Below the pieces are notes generated by a model. The model was not told the origin of the DNA, searched no databases, and was given only the letters and a program-made list of their open reading frames with translations. A stretch of DNA of 64,000 nt from Gracilaria gracilis (taxonomy: Eukaryota > Rhodophyta > Florideophyceae > Gracilariales > Gracilariaceae), in contig JARGSG010000057.1 in assembly GCA_030374805.1 (NCBI GenBank), positions 372,001-436,000 of the forward strand. Reading direction: 5' to 3'. Each line of letters starts with the position of its first letter. The stretch's first letter is position 1. Positions 9,805-18,367 of this stretch are shown here, one piece after another. The translations under genes were made by a program, and so were the position numbers.

Positions 9805-10596
9805 ATGGACGATGCCTGCAGTAAAATGCCGAGGAAAGGAGATGCACCAAACGGAGAATTCAAGGCTACAATCGTTCACGACGAAAACCATTCCGAAACT
9901 GTACAAAATGAAAGTCTCCGCCTCTACTCAAGTCTCATGGAAAAAGCGTCCACATATACATACATTCGAAAGGCGCTCAGCACCCTTGATTCCGCTTTTC
10001 GCCTCTATGGTCCACAGAACGTAGCTGTTGCGTTTAACGGTGGGAAGGATGCTACCGTAGTTATGCATCTTGCGAGAGCAGCCCTGGCAAATTGGTGTCG
10101 CGAAAATGGAACAACTGCGCAGTTGCATTGCCTTTACATGTGCTCTAGTGAAGAGGAACAGTTTTCGGAAGTGAATTCATTTATATGTGAACAAGTCTCT
10201 GCATACAAGCTTTCGGAAGTTGAGGTTCAGCTCGGAATCAAAGAGGGTATATGTGAGTTCGTCAAGGACCGAACTAATATGTGTGCGTTTGTTCTAGGCA
10301 CAAGGCGTTCGGATCCACATGGTGCCTCTATGGAACATTTTGAACCGAGCAGCAAGGGGTGGCCACCGTTCATGAGGGTGAACCCAATTCTCACGTGGCG
10401 CTACCATGAGGTATGGGAGTTTTTGAAGCAGTTTCGTCTACCCTATTGCTGTTTGTATGACAGGGGTTATACAAGTCTTGGGTCGGTTGCAACCACCAAG
10501 CCTAATCCGGCGTTGAAGAGTGCTGATAGCGAACGGGGATACCACCCTGCTTGGATGTTGGAAGATGAATCGTTGGAAAGGGCGGGCCGCGTTTGA
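9805..10596 (+). CDS. FAD1: FAD synthase (FMN adenylyltransferase, PAPS-reductase fold)
   Basis: A 263-residue enzyme that transfers AMP from ATP to FMN to make FAD. The fold is that of PAPS-reductase-like ATP pyrophosphatases: the PP-loop is VAVAFNGGKDATVVMHLAR at about residues 72-90, and the C-terminal FMN/ATP-binding part has the family's GTRRSDPH, a proline-rich loop, RVNPILTWRYHEVWEFL and LYDRGYTSLGS segments. This is the eukaryotic FAD1/FLAD1 catalytic domain alone, without the animal molybdopterin-binding domain. About 45 N-terminal residues are not conserved and show no clear targeting signal, so I infer a cytosolic location. Confidence 0.93.
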   Translation: MDDACSKMPRKGDAPNGEFKATIVHDENHSETVQNESLRLYSSLMEKASTYTYIRKALSTLDSAFRLYGPQNVAVAFNGGKDATVVMHLARAALANWCRENGTTAQLHCLYMCSSEEEQFSEVNSFICEQVSAYKLSEVEVQLGIKEGICEFVKDRTNMCAFVLGTRRSDPHGASMEHFEPSSKGWPPFMRVNPILTWRYHEVWEFLKQFRLPYCCLYDRGYTSLGSVATTKPNPALKSADSERGYHPAWMLEDESLERAGRV

Positions 10597-10773
10597 GAAT
10601 CTCGTTGAGGGCGCAGAATGAAGCCCAGTTGCAGGAGGTTTCAAGAGGTTATGTACATACGGCTTCCATTGGGGTTATCTGTTTGGTTCACTTCCATGTG
10701 CTTCAATTGTTTTGTATGCTGTAGACATCTTCAAACATGTAAGATAGAATAACAGTAGTTTTTCCGAACGCGA

Positions 10774-11922
10774 CTAGACGGATTGTATGGACACAGCAAT
10801 AGGGTGCTCGCAGTAGACGCAATTACCACTAACGGTACCAAAACTCTCTCGAGTATCCGGCAAAGCGCGTAACCAATCAAGCAGACATTGGCGGTGATAT
10901 GGTTTGGAGCACTCCTTCAAGTCGCACGCTATATCCGGAACACGATCATCCAATCTGTATGAATAGCAAATGCCACATTCATCCAGAAGCACATCATCCG
11001 AATCTTGTAACAGCGATTCGCGAGATGGAAAACTAAACTCCAACACCGTCTCAAGGTTCTCGCGCGGAAGCGTATTTCCACTCATATCCCACTGGTGTAT
11101 ATTTTGATTCAAACGCTGTTTGTACGGGGCGACTGCGTTCTCGGAGCCTAGAAACCTACATTCGGGGAAGCCGGTAATAGGGGCACGAGGATCAATTTCA
11201 ACTCGTATGGAGCAATGTTTTGTTATGCATATTCGCCTGTAGCAGTCTTGACGGGATGGGCGTTCGGGCTCGAGCACGCAAGAGTTGTTATCAAAGTCGT
11301 CCATGACACGGAAAAAGGGCTGGAATTTGTGGATGATCTGCTCATACTGGGATAGTATGTCGTTGAGAACGTACTGGTCTGAGAGGTTGGGCTCGAAGTG
11401 TAGAGGTAGATTTGCTTTGCAGGTAGGAGGCTGTGAGGGAAAGTGCACTGGAAGTATGACAGAAATGGTGTGCTTTCTGCTTGCAGCGTCAGAAATGTTT
11501 AGTTGCAAGGACTGCATTGTTTTGTCGATTGATTCCACTCTGTGCCATCCCAGAGAATCAATCTCTGCGAGAAGACGCTCGTAGTAGAAGGCAGGCGGCA
11601 ATTCAACATGGTCACTCAAGGGGTTGTCGGAAGACGACGCAAGTGCTCTCTCGACGAGATCCCGCAGTTCAACGAGGAAATCATGGGGGTGCGCAGATGT
11701 GTTGAGCCTGCTGATGAGCAGTTGTTTGTGAGGCGCTAGGAGAGTTGACAGCTGGGCGTCTGTACTGAATTGAGAGCAGTCGGCAGCAATGGTGACACGG
11801 AAATGGCGCTGACGGACGCTGAGAAAGCCGGCGAAGCTGCTGAGACTGGAGTCTTGCGGGACGATGGCGGGGAAGTCGGCGATGAGGCGTTGTAACGCTT
11901 GCACGCTGGCTGCCATCAGCAT
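10774..11922 (-). CDS. FANCL: FANCL-like RING E3 ubiquitin ligase (Fanconi anaemia pathway)
   Basis: A 382-residue homologue of FANCL, the E3 ligase that monoubiquitylates FANCD2/FANCI during interstrand cross-link repair; human FANCL is of similar length. The C-terminus is a RING/PHD-like zinc domain: CGICYSYRLDD, then a central Cys-Lys-Glu-Cys with His (CDLKECSKPYHRQCLLDWL) and a final CVYCEHP pair. The residues between match the UBC-RWD (DRWD) region that binds substrate and E2. The start ATG is followed closely by a second Met codon (MLM), so the exact start is uncertain by two codons. It is divergent from the His-rich zinc-finger gene. Confidence 0.9.
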   Translation of the reverse strand: MLMAASVQALQRLIADFPAIVPQDSSLSSFAGFLSVRQRHFRVTIAADCSQFSTDAQLSTLLAPHKQLLISRLNTSAHPHDFLVELRDLVERALASSSDNPLSDHVELPPAFYYERLLAEIDSLGWHRVESIDKTMQSLQLNISDAASRKHTISVILPVHFPSQPPTCKANLPLHFEPNLSDQYVLNDILSQYEQIIHKFQPFFRVMDDFDNNSCVLEPERPSRQDCYRRICITKHCSIRVEIDPRAPITGFPECRFLGSENAVAPYKQRLNQNIHQWDMSGNTLPRENLETVLEFSFPSRESLLQDSDDVLLDECGICYSYRLDDRVPDIACDLKECSKPYHRQCLLDWLRALPDTRESFGTVSGNCVYCEHPIAVSIQSV

Positions 11923-12591
11923 GGGCGGATGCTACTGCTATCGCGCGACGCCACGTCCTCCGCAACGGATTGTGGCAGCATCAACCACGACGCAGCCGCG
12001 AAGGGAGCAGTCTTAGCTCTCCGCAACGCCCCCCGCGATCCGGGACGGCGGCGTTGCTGTGCGCCGCCAGACCACAGTGACAGTGTGGTCGACGTGGCAA
12101 AATAGCAAAAGAGGCTGGATATCCGCACGCGCGAGACGGCTACCGCGCAGCGCGATGTACCAACGGTACACGTGCAACTGCAAGCGAAACGCCGCATCCA
12201 ATCAACAGCGCGGCGCGACGCATCTCGCCGCACGGGGCGCGGATACCCGCGCGCAAGAGCGCGCTGGATATCCGCGCCTCCGCGTGGCACGCGCCAACTG
12301 CGCGCGTTTCACGCAGTGGGTCGTTGCAGCGCCACAACAAAGCACTTGTCGTCGTCACACGTGCTTTTCTTCGCGATGCGCCCGATTTGCACTTCACTCT
12401 ACCTAGTCATCGGTATTGTCTGCGGTCCCCCCTGCGCGTGTGGCAAAAGTTCTGAAAGCAACGCCGTTCGCCGCTTCGTCGTGCGCACCGCCTCTTCCTG
12501 TTCTGCCTTCATACGCCGTAGGAAGCACTTCCTTTCGGGTGCCTCACTTGCCTCACGGCCCGTCAGTGGTGCATAGCACACGTGCGGCGTC
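11923..12591. promoter_or_regulatory. GC-rich divergent region FANCL/zinc-finger gene
   Basis: About 670 bp between two divergent start codons and clearly more GC-rich than the genes on either side. It contains a strong imperfect hairpin at 12236-12278 and other copies of the word GGATATCCGC (for example near 12116). Several overlapping 60-135 codon frames occur on both strands, as expected in GC-rich DNA; none has a recognisable domain. Confidence 0.45.
12236..12278. repeat. long imperfect inverted repeat
   Basis: Left arm 12236-12254 and right arm 12259-12278 pair over 18 of 19 positions with one mismatch and one bulged base, leaving an AAGA loop. The outer ten pairs (GGCGCGGATA with TATCCGCGCC) are perfect. 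It lies in the intergenic region between two divergent genes. Confidence 0.75.
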
Positions 12592-13773
12592 ATGGTTACC
12601 ACCGCAAAGGGTTCTGGCGAGGCCCACCAGCATAACCACCGCCATCGTCACCCTCACCGCCATCGCCATCGGCATCGCCATGGCCATTCACACCGCCACC
12701 ATCACCACCGTCATGGCCATGGTCACTCACACCACGCTCACCACCACCATCATAACGACATGGCACATGCCGACCTCTCAGAAGTGCAGCCGTCCAACGT
12801 GGGTGGCATCGAAATTTATGCCGACGCCGTGTGCGTAAACGCGGGCTCTGGAACCTCCTGTGGCTATGGACTCGTCTGCGACGAACCGCACGCCCGCATC
12901 GCCGAGCCTATTTCTTGTTCGCCCAGGGGAGAAAGGCACTACTTGCATGCTCTACATGCTGCGTTGCGCTTTGCTGAAGGCGTCCGCTCCAGGATGGTCA
13001 CCATCTACTTGCCGCATCCGCCCACTGTTCACTATTATAACAACTGGCTGCAACGCTGGATGGCGAGCGACTTCCGTCAGAAAGGTAAGCGTGCGCCTCG
13101 TTTATCTGGTCATGATGTTTGGAGGCAAATCTATATGAGTAAGATGGCTCTGGCCGACCGTGCCGTTGAGCTTCATGTGGACCATATGAAGCGAAGGTCC
13201 GAGAACAAGATGCGCGAAGCCCAAACTTTGGCTCAACTCGGTACGCGCATGCACGTCGTATGCACTCTTTGCAAGAGAACACATGCGCGTAACTTCCTTG
13301 CTCATCCTTGCCAGCCAATCTGCAATTACGACCTATGCAAAAACAGACGCTTTCCTGATATGGCAACCTACCAGAATCACCTGGAGATGTGGCATCAGCG
13401 CGATTGTCCGTCTGAGGATTGTGAGGAAGGACTTGGTATTTATTCCGACAAAGACTTGAAAAATCATCTAAAGGAGGAACATGGTATGAAGTACGGATGC
13501 GATTTCTGTGGCAGATTGTTCGACTGTCGCGTCAGGTTTAGGAACCATCCAAAGCAGTGTCCGCAAGGGGAAAGGTGTAGAGATTGTGGCCTCCGTTTCA
13601 CTAGTCGTCGCCAAGCAAACATGCATAGAGAGAAGGCGGCGCATGGCGAGTATGAAGATGGGAGCGACTATGAAAGCGATGAAAGTAGCACGTCGTCAAC
13701 CAGCTCTACCACTACTTCGTCGTTTAGCTCTGACTACGATTTCCTTCAGTTTGCGACGTCAAGATATCGATGA
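12592..13773 (+). CDS. His-rich protein with degenerate RNase H-like domain and C2H2 zinc fingers
   Basis: A 393-residue protein with three parts. Residues about 12-60 are almost entirely His with Arg/Gly/Ser, a strong metal-binding candidate. Residues about 70-220 have the layout of an RNase H fold: a first strand (IEIYADAVCVNAGSG, keeping the first Asp), a helix at the usual catalytic Glu position now reading ERHYLHALHAALRFAEG, a strand IYLPHPPTVHYYNNW where TDS would be expected, and a last helix ENKMREAQTLA where the final Asp is lost. It is therefore probably non-catalytic. Residues about 225-350 hold several Cys/His fingers (for example CDFCGRLFDC and CRDCGLRFTSRRQANMH). The tail is acidic and Ser-rich. 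Function unknown; nucleic-acid or metal binding is inferred. Confidence 0.75.
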   Translation: MVTTAKGSGEAHQHNHRHRHPHRHRHRHRHGHSHRHHHHRHGHGHSHHAHHHHHNDMAHADLSEVQPSNVGGIEIYADAVCVNAGSGTSCGYGLVCDEPHARIAEPISCSPRGERHYLHALHAALRFAEGVRSRMVTIYLPHPPTVHYYNNWLQRWMASDFRQKGKRAPRLSGHDVWRQIYMSKMALADRAVELHVDHMKRRSENKMREAQTLAQLGTRMHVVCTLCKRTHARNFLAHPCQPICNYDLCKNRRFPDMATYQNHLEMWHQRDCPSEDCEEGLGIYSDKDLKNHLKEEHGMKYGCDFCGRLFDCRVRFRNHPKQCPQGERCRDCGLRFTSRRQANMHREKAAHGEYEDGSDYESDESSTSSTSSTTTSSFSSDYDFLQFATSRYR

Positions 13774-14830
13774 AGGAACAGCCTGCAATTGTTCTCCTGA
13801 TGGGTGTTGCGTTTTTTGTTGAGCTTCTGCAATTGATGGCGCATATGATGAACAAGGTTTGCTTACGTTTAGCCTGTATTGTGTTTTGTGTAGGTTGCGT
13901 GTTTGTGGGGCTTTCACGTGCGAGATTGTTTTCGAACGATGCGCTCGAAGAGCGTGAATGTAACTAATACAAGCTGCACGAAGTAAACATTAGCTATGTT
14001 AGTTTTGTAGAAGCACACGAATGGAGAATGCGTCATGGCAGGGTTGCTGGGAACGATTTCCACGCGTTTGCAATTACGAAGGTGTAGCTTCTAATGGAAC
14101 GGATGCGTTCGGTGGGCCTAGCACTGGGCAGTTGGCTCTGTGTTTCAGCGCTACATTGTTCATCAGCGGAAGGCAGCAGTTCGGATAGCCCTCTCACCCT
14201 CAATTCTAACCTTCGGCAGTAAGTCAACAACAGTGGAGTTGCGTGCTGTGCGGGATGACCATATCGGTGTTCTATGAGTCCCTCAGGATCCGCCGCCATG
14301 TAGAGTTGCGCTTGTGGTATGTTGATGTGCCCAAAACGCGTGGCATAATTGCACTTGGGAGTGCTACGCATGTTTAATTCATAGGTAGTTGGACATTGAT
14401 TTGCCGGTGACAAAGAGGTGGAGGGGTTATAATGTTAGAACAGATGCTGCAGTGGAACGGGGATAGGAACGCTACCCTTGTCAGTTACTGTACAGTATGA
14501 TACTGGTGTTTCAAGGATGATACGTATACGTATGACAGTATACGCATGACATGTGTATCGATAGCTTGAATGAAATCTTGCGAGCAGAGTTTGTGACCGA
14601 GGGCCTCGGCCCAAAGTCGTTTTGGCGCTGCTGCAGTTTCAAGTTTCAATCTTGGCGCGAGTCGTATCTGAAACTGATATCATAAGGGACCCTTGGTAGA
14701 ATCTGCCCGAACCTCGAATCTTGTGTGGCTGAATGGCGCACTCTCTTGTCGCGTTAGCTCACTTTGAACCACACGCACGAAACAGCAGCGGACGCTTGTT
14801 GACGGGCCATGAATTCACCCATGGGTATGG
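13774..14830. other. intergenic, no gene supported
   Basis: About 1 kb downstream of the zinc-finger gene. Minus-strand frames at 14033-14413 (126 codons) and 14759-14953 have no recognisable domain. Two copies of a CTACCCTTG-type word occur (14471 and about 14690). Confidence 0.35.
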
Positions 14831-15160
14831 ATGAGGGCATGTAACCAGAGGTTGCTGCCTGCTGACGAAGAGGATCAGATAGATTTGCGGGAGGCGAGAC
14901 TTATAGAGGCAACATTGGCGCAATGGTTCACAGAGCACGCGCCAAAACTCCACCCAGTCGCCAGCTACATGAAGAAGAAAGTTTTACGCTGCGAATGTGC
15001 GCTTGGAGTTAAGAAAGACTGTGAACATGTGCTGCTACGGCGCCCGTTAACAAACGTGAGTCGACGACAGATCTTTTGCGGTCGCATACGCAGCCAAGAA
15101 AAGTCTCTTCAAAAGCTCGAGGCTGCGGGTACGTACTCGAGAGTTTCACTTTCGGGGTGA
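14831..15160 (+). mobile_element. degenerate LINE C-terminal fragment
   Basis: The frame contains a decayed Cys knuckle, CECALGVKKDCEHVLLRRP. It follows the same layout as the LINE tails at 6741 and 62316, but the last Cys has become Arg and the downstream basic tail is not recognisable. It ends inside a 15-bp perfect hairpin. I read it as an older or different LINE family member. Confidence 0.5.
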
Positions 15161-15171
15161 AACTCTCGAGT
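15135..15171. repeat. 15-bp perfect inverted repeat followed by T5
   Basis: Left arm ACTCGAGAGTTTCAC at 15135-15149, loop 15150-15156 (TTTCGGG), and right arm 15157-15171, its exact reverse complement. Its last T begins a run of five T (15171-15175). It lies at the end of a decayed LINE fragment, away from coding regions. Confidence 0.9.
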
Positions 15172-15651
15172 TTTTACCGTTATGGAAGCACCAAAAAAGA
15201 TTCTGGTCTTTCTGAAGAGGGAGAAATATCTGTAAGATAGATCTCCGTTGTGTTAGGAATTAGAAGAAGATGGATGAGGGCCACGCTAACCTTGGCGTTC
15301 GCTAGCAACGCCACCGGCCCAGCAGTGCCAGAGATGCAGAGCTGGAAAGACGTGCGGTTCACAACCAATCCAGTTGAGCCGAACACGTCAGCATCGCTCA
15401 GATCCTGTTCTTCTGTACATCCACTTCTGCCGGCGCACTATAAATAGATACGAAGGTAGTAGAATCTACTTAGTAAAGTTAGATATGTACAGCCACTGGT
15501 TTGCTCCCAGCTCCTCACCGCGCAAACTTCAGCTTCAGCTCACCATTTTTTTCTGTCAGTGCTACGTATTCATTTTCCCCACCCATAAACATCCCATCGA
15601 CTTCCAGTCGACTTCCGTCCCTCTCGTCAACCACCATATGCAATCGTCAAC
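15172..15651. other. intergenic, upstream of the Gln/Asn-rich gene
   Basis: About 480 bp with no gene seen. It presumably contains the promoter and 5' leader of the next gene; a TATAAATAG-like word lies near 15440. Confidence 0.35.
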
Positions 15652-16860
15652 ATGACGAATGCTCACCCTTCTTCAATACATTTCATTTCACTTCCTACTT
15701 CGCGACAGACCATTAACACTCTTGTTCAACGCTGTCATGCATTGCTACAGGTGAAGCAACTCACGGTTAACGAGTCGCGCAAAATAGCTGCCGATCTCTG
15801 CACCGCCGCCGGTTTACTTCTTCTCGAGCCGCAGAACATCATTCCATCCCGTCATCCTCGCATCGTCCCTGTTGAACAACCGCATCACCAACAGCAACAA
15901 AATGAAACACAACAAACTCAGCAGCAGAATCAATCCTTAAGGTCAGCGAGAAACATCCCCCCGCCATTGAATTTCTCTCTTTACCCGTCGGCATCTCCAA
16001 CGGCTATACGTCTCAGTTCGACGCGCACAGCTACTCCAATTGAACCGAGGACATCACCTTTTGCCAGACCCAGTGCTTCCAGATCTGCTACAAAGGTTCA
16101 GAATGCGCGAGCACAATATGTTTTGATGTTGTTGCAGTGTTTCACTTTCATGCTCAATGAAAATGTTCGTCTTCGTTTGTATCTCATCGCGCAAAGAGAT
16201 CGCCTTGGGCTTGTATCGCCCACGGCCGCTACCCCCAACCGTTTGCCAGATGCTGCCCTCCGCTCTTTCAAGAATGTTTCGCAGTTTGCTGCCAACTACT
16301 TCGACCATCTCATCTACGAGACTAAGGTCATGTTTCAGACTATCTACAAGCGAATTCTTGCCCTGCAGACATATTTTACCGAGTTAAATGCGTTGCAGAA
16401 CATGTCTAGAAACAACAGAGTGCCCAGTACAACAAACCCGTCTTCTCGCTCGCAACTCCTTCCGCAAGACCAACGGTCGTTCGCCCGGCAAGTGTCGCAA
16501 CAGACGCAACGCTTCGTCGACGCCGTCAATATGGCAGAAGCTTCTCTCAGAGAACAGACCAATGCAATGAACATTTCTTTGCATTGTGCATTAGCTCCTG
16601 CTGAACTCAAGTCCGACGCCCTCACAAAGCTGCCGGCTACATCAACGAAGAACTTTGTCACGAATGTCCGAGTGAACTTGCAGGGTCCGCAAGTATTATC
16701 TAATTTCCCGGCACCTCCTCATCTCAGGCTATCGCTTGATCCTGTTCCTGATATATGTACTTTAACTACCGCGGAAGCTCAGTTCAGCCCTTTCCTTTCT
16801 AACTCCGACTGCAACGCCATTTTGCAACGAACGAATGCTACCAGGCGAACAAGTGCTTAG
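15652..16860 (+). CDS. hypothetical protein with Gln/Asn-rich linker (402 aa)
   Basis: A 402-residue protein with no domain I can name. Residues 15-62 form likely helices, then a Gln/Asn/His-rich linker (about 78-105), then a Ser/Thr/Pro-rich stretch. A helical core at about residues 150-250 contains an aromatic and Leu-rich segment (YVLMLLQCFTFMLNENVRLRLYL) that could be a buried helix rather than a membrane span. The C-terminal third is Ser/Thr/Ala-rich. The low-complexity linker between helical blocks resembles transcription or scaffold proteins, but that is only an impression. The ATG is the first in frame, and the size and coherence of the frame support a real gene. Confidence 0.6.
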   Translation: MTNAHPSSIHFISLPTSRQTINTLVQRCHALLQVKQLTVNESRKIAADLCTAAGLLLLEPQNIIPSRHPRIVPVEQPHHQQQQNETQQTQQQNQSLRSARNIPPPLNFSLYPSASPTAIRLSSTRTATPIEPRTSPFARPSASRSATKVQNARAQYVLMLLQCFTFMLNENVRLRLYLIAQRDRLGLVSPTAATPNRLPDAALRSFKNVSQFAANYFDHLIYETKVMFQTIYKRILALQTYFTELNALQNMSRNNRVPSTTNPSSRSQLLPQDQRSFARQVSQQTQRFVDAVNMAEASLREQTNAMNISLHCALAPAELKSDALTKLPATSTKNFVTNVRVNLQGPQVLSNFPAPPHLRLSLDPVPDICTLTTAEAQFSPFLSNSDCNAILQRTNATRRTSA

Positions 16861-16944
16861 ATACCTAATATTTGTGTCTGTTACTTTAACTTCACCCTGT
16901 TTCTGATGAATCATGGAAAGCCCTTTAACTTCTCTGTTATATTC

Positions 16945-17190
16945 CTAACCAATTAAATGTTTCCAGTCCTTGAATGTTACTATCGCCCAAGGGTAGCTTA
17001 GATTCATATCTTTCCATGAAGTCACAACCAAGCCAATCGTTTGTCCTTTCATATTCCCTTCGGAAAGGAAGAGACGACCTGTAAGGTTGTCAATATCAGA
17101 AGATGAAAGGTAACAACTCCTATAGTTTCGAAATAGGGAATTATGGGGCACAATAAAAGTGAAGAAGGGCAACAAGTTCTCTGGCTTCAT
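16945..17190 (-). CDS. possible small protein (81 aa), unassigned
   Basis: A short ATG-started frame just downstream of the CENP-V/GFA gene on the same strand. The composition is protein-like, with alternating hydrophobic and aromatic residues (GQTIGLVVTSWKDMNLSYPWAIVTF), but I recognise no family. It could be a separate small gene, a 3' exon or chance. Confidence 0.25.
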   Translation of the reverse strand: MKPENLLPFFTFIVPHNSLFRNYRSCYLSSSDIDNLTGRLFLSEGNMKGQTIGLVVTSWKDMNLSYPWAIVTFKDWKHLIG

Positions 17191-17308
17191 TGTAAAGTGA
17201 TATCATGATGAACAGCCTTTATACGGAGTCGGAGCAAGTTTTTGCGCTTCGAAAACATAGAAAGGAATAGAGCGGAAGAAACACATGTTCAGACTTTTTC
17301 CCAGCCAA

Positions 17309-17773
17309 TTACTCCACTTCTAATGTCCCCGTAAAATTCTGCCCATCAAGCTCTTCGATCGGAACGTCTACATCTCCAAGCTGTAGACATCGAACGTTAA
17401 CGTCTACACACTCTGGGTTACTCCGTGGCGTGTAGAAAGCTTGCACACCACAGAACTTGCAAAATGTATGTTTCGCAACTCCTGTGTTGAAGGAGTATGT
17501 TATTGTGTTACGAAGAGTTTGCTCGGAGATTGATATTCGATCTCTGGGTATGATCAAGTGAAGATACCCTCTCATGGCACACATGCTACAATTGCAATCG
17601 ATAGCTTTCAACGGCGCTGGTGGTATTTGAACAGTGAACTTGACTTCCTGACAATGACAACTACCGTTCACGGTCATAGGGCATGACGGCGGATCTGTGC
17701 TAGGCTGTCCCTGTAAATCTTTCGCGTAAACACGTCCTTTTGACTGGTTCCAGAATAGTTGATGCCCAACCAT
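17309..17773 (-). CDS. GFA/CENP-V family zinc protein
   Basis: A 154-residue protein with the GFA (glutathione-dependent formaldehyde-activating enzyme-like) fold, the family that includes animal CENP-V. The zinc ligands are visible: GSCHCQEVKF near residue 38, CNCSMCAMRG near residue 65 and CKFCGVQAFY near residue 105, in the spacing usual for the family. The aromatic and Arg positions after the second Cys pair are also typical. About 30 residues precede the domain; a second Met codon directly before the domain (MTVNGSCHC) is an alternative start. The substrate cannot be deduced. Confidence 0.85.
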   Translation of the reverse strand: MVGHQLFWNQSKGRVYAKDLQGQPSTDPPSCPMTVNGSCHCQEVKFTVQIPPAPLKAIDCNCSMCAMRGYLHLIIPRDRISISEQTLRNTITYSFNTGVAKHTFCKFCGVQAFYTPRSNPECVDVNVRCLQLGDVDVPIEELDGQNFTGTLEVE

Positions 17774-18367
17774 TTTCCATCAACCTGGAAACCCCACTAA
17801 GAATCCGAGTTGGGTGCAGCTTTGACGAAGACGATCGAGTCGGAACGGGACCAAAAATGCCTGCGTTTGTACCTTCTTCTTTCTTCTTTGTTATGGTCTG
17901 CCGCCCCTGATTCCGAGGCGGCAGGAGGATAACCCTAGTTTGTACCTATAAGGTCAAATGTGCATCCGAACAAGAAATCCGACTGATTGATATTCGGAGA
18001 TGATCTCCAATAAATCGGACGACCTCCTCTGGCAGGTTGAGTTGCAGACGGTGCAGGCGAGCAATGATTCAGTTTAATTTGGGAGGAATAGTGCCTAAAA
18101 TACGACACGCCGGTAGACCGACTGTTCTCATCTGCTTTGTGGAACGGGCTTCGTTGTGTAAACCCGCAATGATCCTGATGAGCATTTGTGCTGGTGCAAG
18201 TCGAATGGAAATGAAATGGTGCTATGGGTTACTTTAGGAGTGGCGGTGGAGAAGAAAAAAGCTGTCTTCAAAAACACAATTCTAAACGTGCATCTTGTTC
18301 TTCTGTGCAAAGATCCATCGACTGTGCACGATTTTCTGGTGATTAGTAGAGGATTGCTATATCTTCA
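17774..18367. other. intergenic with a LINE 3'-terminal copy
   Basis: About 590 bp. At about 17870-17945, read on the minus strand, lies a compact block (CCTGCCGCCTCGGAATCAGG, then GGCGGCAGACCA, then an A/G-rich tail of AAAGAAG units). It matches the sequence just 3' of the LINE RNase H frame near 28190-28225, so it is a very short 5'-truncated retrotransposon end. No gene seen in the rest. Confidence 0.6.

Noticed and set aside
15135-15175. Hairpin plus T-run as a bacterial intrinsic terminator
   Set aside because: The window is eukaryotic nuclear DNA with no adjacent bacterial-type gene; kept only as an inverted repeat.
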